A DNA stretch of 64,000 nucleotides. It comes from Limnoperna fortunei. Its lineage: Eukaryota > Mollusca > Bivalvia > Mytilida > Modiolidae. Shown one piece after another: positions 57,701 through 64,000 of this stretch. The position numbers were made by a program, and so were the translations under genes. Below the pieces are notes generated by a model. The model was not told the DNA's origin. It ran no database searches and saw only the letters and a program-made list of their open reading frames with translations. The stretch is taken from contig OX104119.1 of the NCBI GenBank assembly GCA_944474755.1, forward strand, positions 79,721,873 through 79,785,872. The letters are read 5' to 3'. The stretch's first letter is position 1, and the number at the start of each line of letters is the position of its first letter.

Positions 57701-60700
57701 GGTACAGTACCCAGGAGACTGCCCACGTCTTACGTCACGATATCAAGATCTGCATTTCCGACTATCTACAGTACCCAGGAGAGGCTGTCCACGTTTTACG
57801 TCACGACATCAAGATCTGAATTTCCGAGTATCTACAGTACCAAGGAGAGGCTGTACACGTCTTACGTCACGACATCAAGATCTGCATCTCCCAGTATCTA
57901 CAGTATCCAGGAGAGGCTGTCCACATCGTACGTAACGATATCAAGATCTGCCTCTCCAAGTATCTACAGTACCCAGGAAACTGTCTACGTCTTACATACA
58001 ATATATCAGATCTGCGTTTCCGAGTATCTACAGTACCAAGGAGAGGCTGTCCACATCTTACGTCACGAAATCAAGATCTGCATCTCCGAGTATCTACAGT
58101 ACCCAGGGGACTGTCCGCGTCTTACGTCACGACATCAAGATCTGCATCTCCGAGTATCTACAGTACCAAGGAGACTGTCCGCGTCTTACGTCACGACATC
58201 AAGATCTGCATCTCCGAGTATCTACAGTACCAAGGAGAGGCTGTCCACATCTTACGTCACGAAATCAAGATCTGCATCTCCGAGTATCTACAGTACCCAG
58301 GGGACTGTCCGCGTGTTACGTCACGACATCAAGATCTGCATCTCCGAGTATCTACAGTACCAAGGAGACTGTCCGCGTCTTACGTCACGACATCAAGATC
58401 TGCATCTCCGAGTATCTACAGTACCAAGGAGACTGTCCAAGTCTTCCGTCACGAAATCAAGATCTGCATCTCCGAGTATCTAGAGTACCCAGGAGAGGCT
58501 GCCCGCGTCTTACGTCACGACATGAAGATCTGCATCTCCGAGTATCTACAGTACCAAGGAGACTGTCCAAGTCTTACGTCACGAAATCAAGATCTGCATC
58601 TCCGAGTATTTTCAGTACCAAGGAGAGGCTGTCCACGTCTTACGTCACGACATCAAGATCTGCATCTCCGAGTATCTACAGTACCAAGGAGACTGTCCGC
58701 GTCTTACGTCACGAAATCAAGATCTGCCTTTACGAGTATCTAGAGTACCCAGGAGAGGCTGCCCGCGTCTTACGTCACGACATCAAGATCTGCCTCTCTG
58801 AGTATCTAAAGTACCCAGGAGAGGCTGCCCGCGTCTTACGTCACGACATCAAGATCTGCATCTCCGAGTATCTACAGTACCCAGGAGAGGCTGTCCACGT
58901 CTTACGTCACGACATAAAGATCTGAATTTCCGAGTATCTAGAGTTCCAAGGAGAGGCTGTCCACGTCTTACATCACGACATCAAGATCTGCCTCTCCGAG
59001 TATCTAGAGTACCCAGGAGAGGCTGCCCAAGTCTTACGTCACAAATCAAGATCTGCATCTCCGAGTATCTAGAGTACCCAGCAGAGGCTGCCAGCGTCTT
59101 ACGTCACGACATCAAGATCTGCATCTCCGAGTATCTACAGTACCCAGGAGAGGCTGTCCACGTCTTACGACACGACATCAAGATCTGCATCTCCGAGTAT
59201 CTAGAGTTCCCAGGAGAGGCTGTTCACGTCTTACGTCACAACATCAAGATCTGCCTCTCCGAGTATCTACAGTACCCAGGAGACTGTCCACGTCTTACGT
59301 CACAAAATCAAGATCTGCATCTCCGAGTATCTACATTACCCGGGAGAAGCTGCCCGCGTCTTACGTCACGACATCAAGATCTGCATCTCCGAGTATCTAC
59401 AGTACCCAGGAGAGGCTGTCCACGTCTTACGTCACGACATCAAGATCTGTCTCTCGACCTAGCTACAGTACACAGGAGACTGCCCACGTCTTACATCACG
59501 ATATCAAGATCTGCATTTCCGACTATCTACAGTACCCAGGAGAGGCTGTCCACGTCTTACGTCACGACATCAAGATCTGCATCTCCGAGTATCTACAGTA
59601 CCAACGAGAGGCTGTCCACGCCGTACATCACGACATCAAGATCTGCATCTCCGAGTATCTAGAGTTCCCAGGAGAGGCTGTTCACGTCTTACGTCACGAC
59701 ATCAAGATCTGCCTCTCCGAGTATCTACAGTACCCAGGAGACTGTCCACATCTTACGTCACGACATCAAGATCTGCATCTCCGAGTATCTACAGTACCCA
59801 GGAGAGGCTGTCCACGTCTTACGTCACGACATCAAGATTTGCATCTCCGAGTATCTACAGTACCCAGGAGACTGCCTACGTCTTACATCACGATATCAAG
59901 ATCTGAATTTCCGAGTATCTAGAGTACCCATTAGAGGCTGTCCACGTCTTACGTCACGACATCAAGATCTGCATCTCCGAGTATCTACAGTACCAAGGAG
60001 AGGCTTTCCACGTCTTACGTCACGAAATCAAGATCTGTCTCTCATCTTAGGTACAGTACCCAGGAGACTGCCCACGTCTTACGTCACGATATCAAGATCT
60101 GCATTTCCGACTATCTACAGTACCCAGGAGAGGCTGTCCACGTTTTACGTCACGACATCAAGATCTGAATTTCCGAGTATCTACAGTACCAAGGAGAGGC
60201 TGTACACGTCTTACGTCACGACATCAAGATCTGCATCTCCCAGTATCTACAGTATCCAGGAGAGGCTGTCCACATCGTACGTAACGATATCAAGATCTGC
60301 CTCTCCAAGTATCTACAGTACCCAGGAAACTGTCTACGTCTTACATACAATATATCAGATCTGCGTTTCCGAATATCTACAGTACCAAGGAGAGGCTGTC
60401 CACATCTTACGTCACGAAATCAAGATCTGCATCTCCGAGTATCTACAGTACCCAGGGGACTGTCCGCGTCTTACGTCACGACATCAAGATCTGCATCTCC
60501 GAGTATCTACAGTACCAAGGAGACTGTCCGCGTCTTACGTCACGACATCAAGATCTGCATCTCCGAGTATCTACAGTACCAAGGAGAGGCTGTCCACATC
60601 TTACGTCACGAAATCAAGATCTGCATCTCCGAGTATCTACAGTACCCAGGGGACTGTCCGCGTGTTACGTCACGACATCAAGATCTGCATCTCCGAGTAT

Positions 60701-63700
60701 CTACAGTACCAAGGAGACTGTCCGCGTCTTACGTCACGACATCAAGATCTGCATCTCCGAGTATCTACAGTACCAAGGAGACTGTCCAAGTCTTCCGTCA
60801 CGAAATCAAGATCTGCATCTCCGAGTATCTAGAGTACCCAGGAGAGGCTGCCCGCGTCTTACGTCACGACATGAAGATCTGCATCTCCGAGTATCTACAG
60901 TACCAAGGAGACTGTCCAAGTCTTACGTCACGAAATCAAGATCTGCATCTCCGAGTATTTTCAGTACCAAGGAGAGGCTGTCCACGTCTTACGTCACGAC
61001 ATCAAGATCTGCATCTCCGAGTATCTACAGTACCAAGGAGACTGTCCGCGTCTTACGTCACGAAATCAAGATCTGCCTTTACGAGTATCTAGAGTACCCA
61101 GGAGAGGCTGCCCGCGTCTTACGTCACGACATCAAGATCTGCCTCTCCGAGTATCTAAAGTACCCAGGAGAGGCTGCCCGCGTCTTACGTCACGACATCA
61201 AGATCTGCATCTCCGAGTATCTACAGTACCCAGGAGAGGCTGTCCACGTCTTACGTCACGACATAAAGATCTGAATTTCCGAGTATCTAGAGTTCCAAGG
61301 AGAGGCTGTCCACGTCTTACATCCCGACATCAAGATCTGCCTCTCCGAGTATCTAGAGTACCCAGGAGAGGCTGCCCAAGTCTTACGTCACAAATCAAGA
61401 TCTGCATCTCCGAGTATTTTGAGTACCCAGCAGAGGCTGCCCGCGTCTTACGTCACGACATGAAGATCTGCATCTCCGAGTATCTACAGTACCAAGGAGA
61501 CTGTCCGCGTCTTACGTCACGACATCAAGATCTGCATCTCCGAGTATCTACAGTACCAAGGAGACTGTCCAAGTCTTCCGTCACGAAATCAAGATCTGCA
61601 TCTCCGAGTATCTAGAGTACCCAGGAGAGGCTGCCCGCGTCTTACGTCACGACATGAAGATCTGCATCTCCGAGTATCTACAGTACCAAGGAGACTGTCC
61701 TAGTCTTACGTCACGAAATCAAGATCTGCATCTCCGAGTATTTTCAGTACCAAGGAGAGGCTGTCAACGTCTTACGTCACGACATCAAGATCTGCATCTC
61801 CGAGTATCTACAGTACCAAGGAGACTGTCCGCGTCTTACGTCACGAAATCAAGATCTGCCTTTACGAGTATCTAGAGTACCCAGGAAAGGCTGCCCGCGT
61901 CTTACGTCACGACATCAAGATCTGCCTCTCCGAGTATCTAAAGTACCCAGGAGAAGCTGCCCGCGTCTTACGTCACGACATCAAGATCTGCATCTCCGAG
62001 TATCTACAGTACCCAGGAGAGGCTGTCCACGTCTTACGTCACGACATAAAGATCTGCATTTCCGAGTATCTAGAGTACCCAGGAGAGGCTGTCCACGTCT
62101 TACATCACGACATCAAGATCTGCCTCTCCGAGTATCTAGAGTACCCAGGAGAGGCTGCCCAAGTCTTACGTCACAAATCAAGATCTGCATCTCCGAGTAT
62201 TTTGAGTACCCAGCAGAGGCTGCCCGCGTCTTACGTCACGACATCAAGATCTGCATCTCCGAGTATCTACAGTACCCAGGAGGCTGTCCACGTCTTACGT
62301 CACGACATCAAGATCTGTCTATCGACCTAGCTACAGTACACAGGAGACTGCCCACGTCTTACATCACGATATCAAGATCTGCATTTCCGACTATCTACAG
62401 TACCCAGGAGAGGCTGTCCACGTCTTACGTCACGACATCAAGATCTGCATCTCCGAGTATCTACAGTACCAACGAGAGGCTGTCCACGCCGTACATCACG
62501 ACATCAAGATCTGCATCTCCGAGTATCTAGAGTTCCCAGGAGAGGCTGTTCACGTCTTACGTCACGACATCAAGATCTGCCTCTCCGAGTATCTACAGTA
62601 CCCAGGAGACTGTCCACATCTTACGTCACGACATCAAGATCTGCATCTCCGAGTATCTACAGTACCCAGGAGAGGCTGTCCACGTCTTACGTCACGACAT
62701 CAAGATTTGCATCTCCGAGTATCTACAGTACCCAGGAGACTGCCTACGTCTTACATCACGATATCAAGATCTGAATTTCCGAGTATCTAGAGTACCCAGG
62801 AGAGGCTGTCCACGTCTTACGTCACGACATCAAGATCTGCATCTCCGAGTATCTACAGTACCAAGGAGAGGCTTTCCACGTCTTACGTCACGAAATCAAG
62901 ATCTGTCTCTCATCTTAGGTACAGTACCCAGGAGACTGCCCACGTCTTACGTCACGATATCAAGATCTGCATTTCCGACTATCTACAGTACCCAGGAGAG
63001 GCTGTCCACGTTTTACGTCACGACATCAAGATCTGAATTTCCGAGTATCTACAGTACCAAGGAGAGGCTGTACACGTCTTACGTCACGACATCAAGATCT
63101 GCATCTCCCAGTATCTGCAGTATCCAGGAGAGGCTGTCCACATCGTACGTAACGATATCAAGATCTGCCTCTCCAAGTATCTACAGTACCCAGGAAACTG
63201 TCCACGTCTTACATCACTATATCAGATCTGCGTTTCCGAGTATCTACAGTACCAAGGAGAGGCTGTCCACATCTTACGTCACGAAATCAAGATCTGCATC
63301 TCCGAGTATCTACAGTACCCAGGGGACTGTCCGCGTCTTACGTCACGACATCAAGATCTGCATCTCCGAGTATCTACAGTACCAAGGAGACTGTCCGCGT
63401 CTTACGTCACGACATCAAGATCTGCATCTCCGAGTATCTACAGTACCAAGGAGAGGCTGTCCACATCTTACGTCACGAAATCAAGATCTGCATCTCCGAG
63501 TATCTACAGTACCCAGGGGACTGTCCGCGTGTTACGTCACGACATCAAGATCTGCATCTCCGAGTATCTACAGTACCAAGGAGACTGTCCGCGTCTTACG
63601 TCACGACATCAAGATCTGCATCTCCGAGTATCTACAGTACCAAGGAGACTGTCCAAGTCTTCCGTCACGAAATCAAGATCTGCATCTCCGAGTATCTAGA

Positions 63701-64000
63701 GTACCCAGGAGAGGCTGCCCGCGTCTTACGTCACGACATGAAGATCTGCATCTCCGAGTATCTACAGTACCAAGGAGACTGTCCAAGTCTTACGTCACGA
63801 AATCAAGATCTGCATCTCCGAGTATTTTCAGTACCAAGGAGAGGCTGTCCACGTCTTACGTCACGACATCAAGATCTGCATCTCCGAGTATCTACAGTAC
63901 CAAGGAGACTGTCCGCGTCTTACGTCACGAAATAAAGATCTGCCTTTACGAGTATCTAGAGTACCCAGGAGAGGCTGCCCGCGTCTTACGTCACGACATC
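54722..64000. repeat. 66-bp satellite array with a 2,349-bp higher-order repeat (cut by right edge)
   Basis: About 140 copies of gacatcaagatctgcatctc, cgagtatctacagtacccag, gagaggctgtccacgtctta and cgtcac. Left part (54722-56720): uniform 66-bp units with a 791-bp duplication (marker atcaagaactgcctttgcg at 54851 and 55642). Right part: mixed units, some 2 bp shorter (ggagactgtcc). Marker cacaaatcaagatctgcatc at 56691 and 59040, and catgaagatctgcatctcc at 58521 and 60870, give a 2,349-bp period; further copies at 61653 and 63737 mark partial repeats of 783 and 2,084 bp. Every regular unit has a BglII-type agatct and a CRE-like ttacgtcac. Frames up to 404 codons result from the 22-codon period, and all three plus frames are open in places. 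Confidence 0.97.

Noticed and set aside
1..64000. All unit lengths being multiples of three (selection for coding)
   Set aside because: Units of 19, 28, 29, 35, 55, 56, 59, 76 and 77 bp are present. Only 21, 27, 33, 42, 45, 57 and 66 are multiples of three.

Overview
This is nuclear DNA from an animal. The base composition is AT-rich, and what coding signal there is comes as short exon-sized islands with GT/AG borders. There are tRNA-derived SINEs with tails of the mollusc type (a GGCGTTAAACACC-like motif followed by CAAA repeats), a decayed non-LTR retrotransposon and a class B GPCR ectodomain exon. A lophotrochozoan, most probably a bivalve mollusc, fits best. This is inferred from the type of repeats and is not proved by a marker gene. 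There is no operon, no rRNA gene and no complete gene.

The window is dominated by minisatellites. At least 18 arrays with unrelated units (19, 21, 27, 28, 29, 33, 35, 42, 45, 55, 56, 59, 66, 76 and 77 bp among them) fill roughly half of the 64 kb. Layout: 42-bp array (1-1918, entering from the left edge); 76-bp array (2470-5142); class B GPCR hormone-receptor exon on the minus strand (5143-5253); 45-bp array (5256-7345); candidate upstream GPCR exon (7515-7601); 29-bp, 21-bp and 59-bp arrays (7785-9932); 27-bp array with 444-bp higher-order structure (10765-14097); second 59-bp array (14363-14648); mostly single-copy DNA with SINEs and isolated candidate exons (14650-22180); 56-bp array (22181-25015); 29-bp array (25650-26735); 55-bp array (29368-29922); 35/19-bp array (31745-34235); 28-bp array (36068-38360); single-copy DNA (38670-45180); 77-bp array (45185-46225); 27-bp array fused to the truncated LINE (48887-49630 and 49650-51475); 35-bp array (52712-53163); and a 66-bp satellite of more than 9.2 kb that runs out of the right edge (54722-64000).

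The clearest biological story is at the left end. A 111-bp exon for the hormone-receptor domain of a secretin-family (class B) GPCR lies between two minisatellites. The 76-bp array is made of copies of the exon's own 3' half plus its splice donor. About 35 tandem copies keep the coding motif KPCPSLPGFN in frame, each followed by GTAAGT. The other array lies in the upstream intron and begins at the acceptor's pyrimidine tract. A candidate preceding exon at 7515-7601 supplies the first conserved cysteine with the right phase and spacing.

The remaining genic signal is fragmentary: a good first coding exon at 46561-46654 (minus), and single candidate exons at 14994, 15420, 17591, 18426, 20006, 26790, 38381, 38804, 40922, 47099 and 54601. 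I cannot join these into genes or name them with confidence. Long open reading frames inside the arrays are by-products of stop-free repeat units and are not annotated as proteins.
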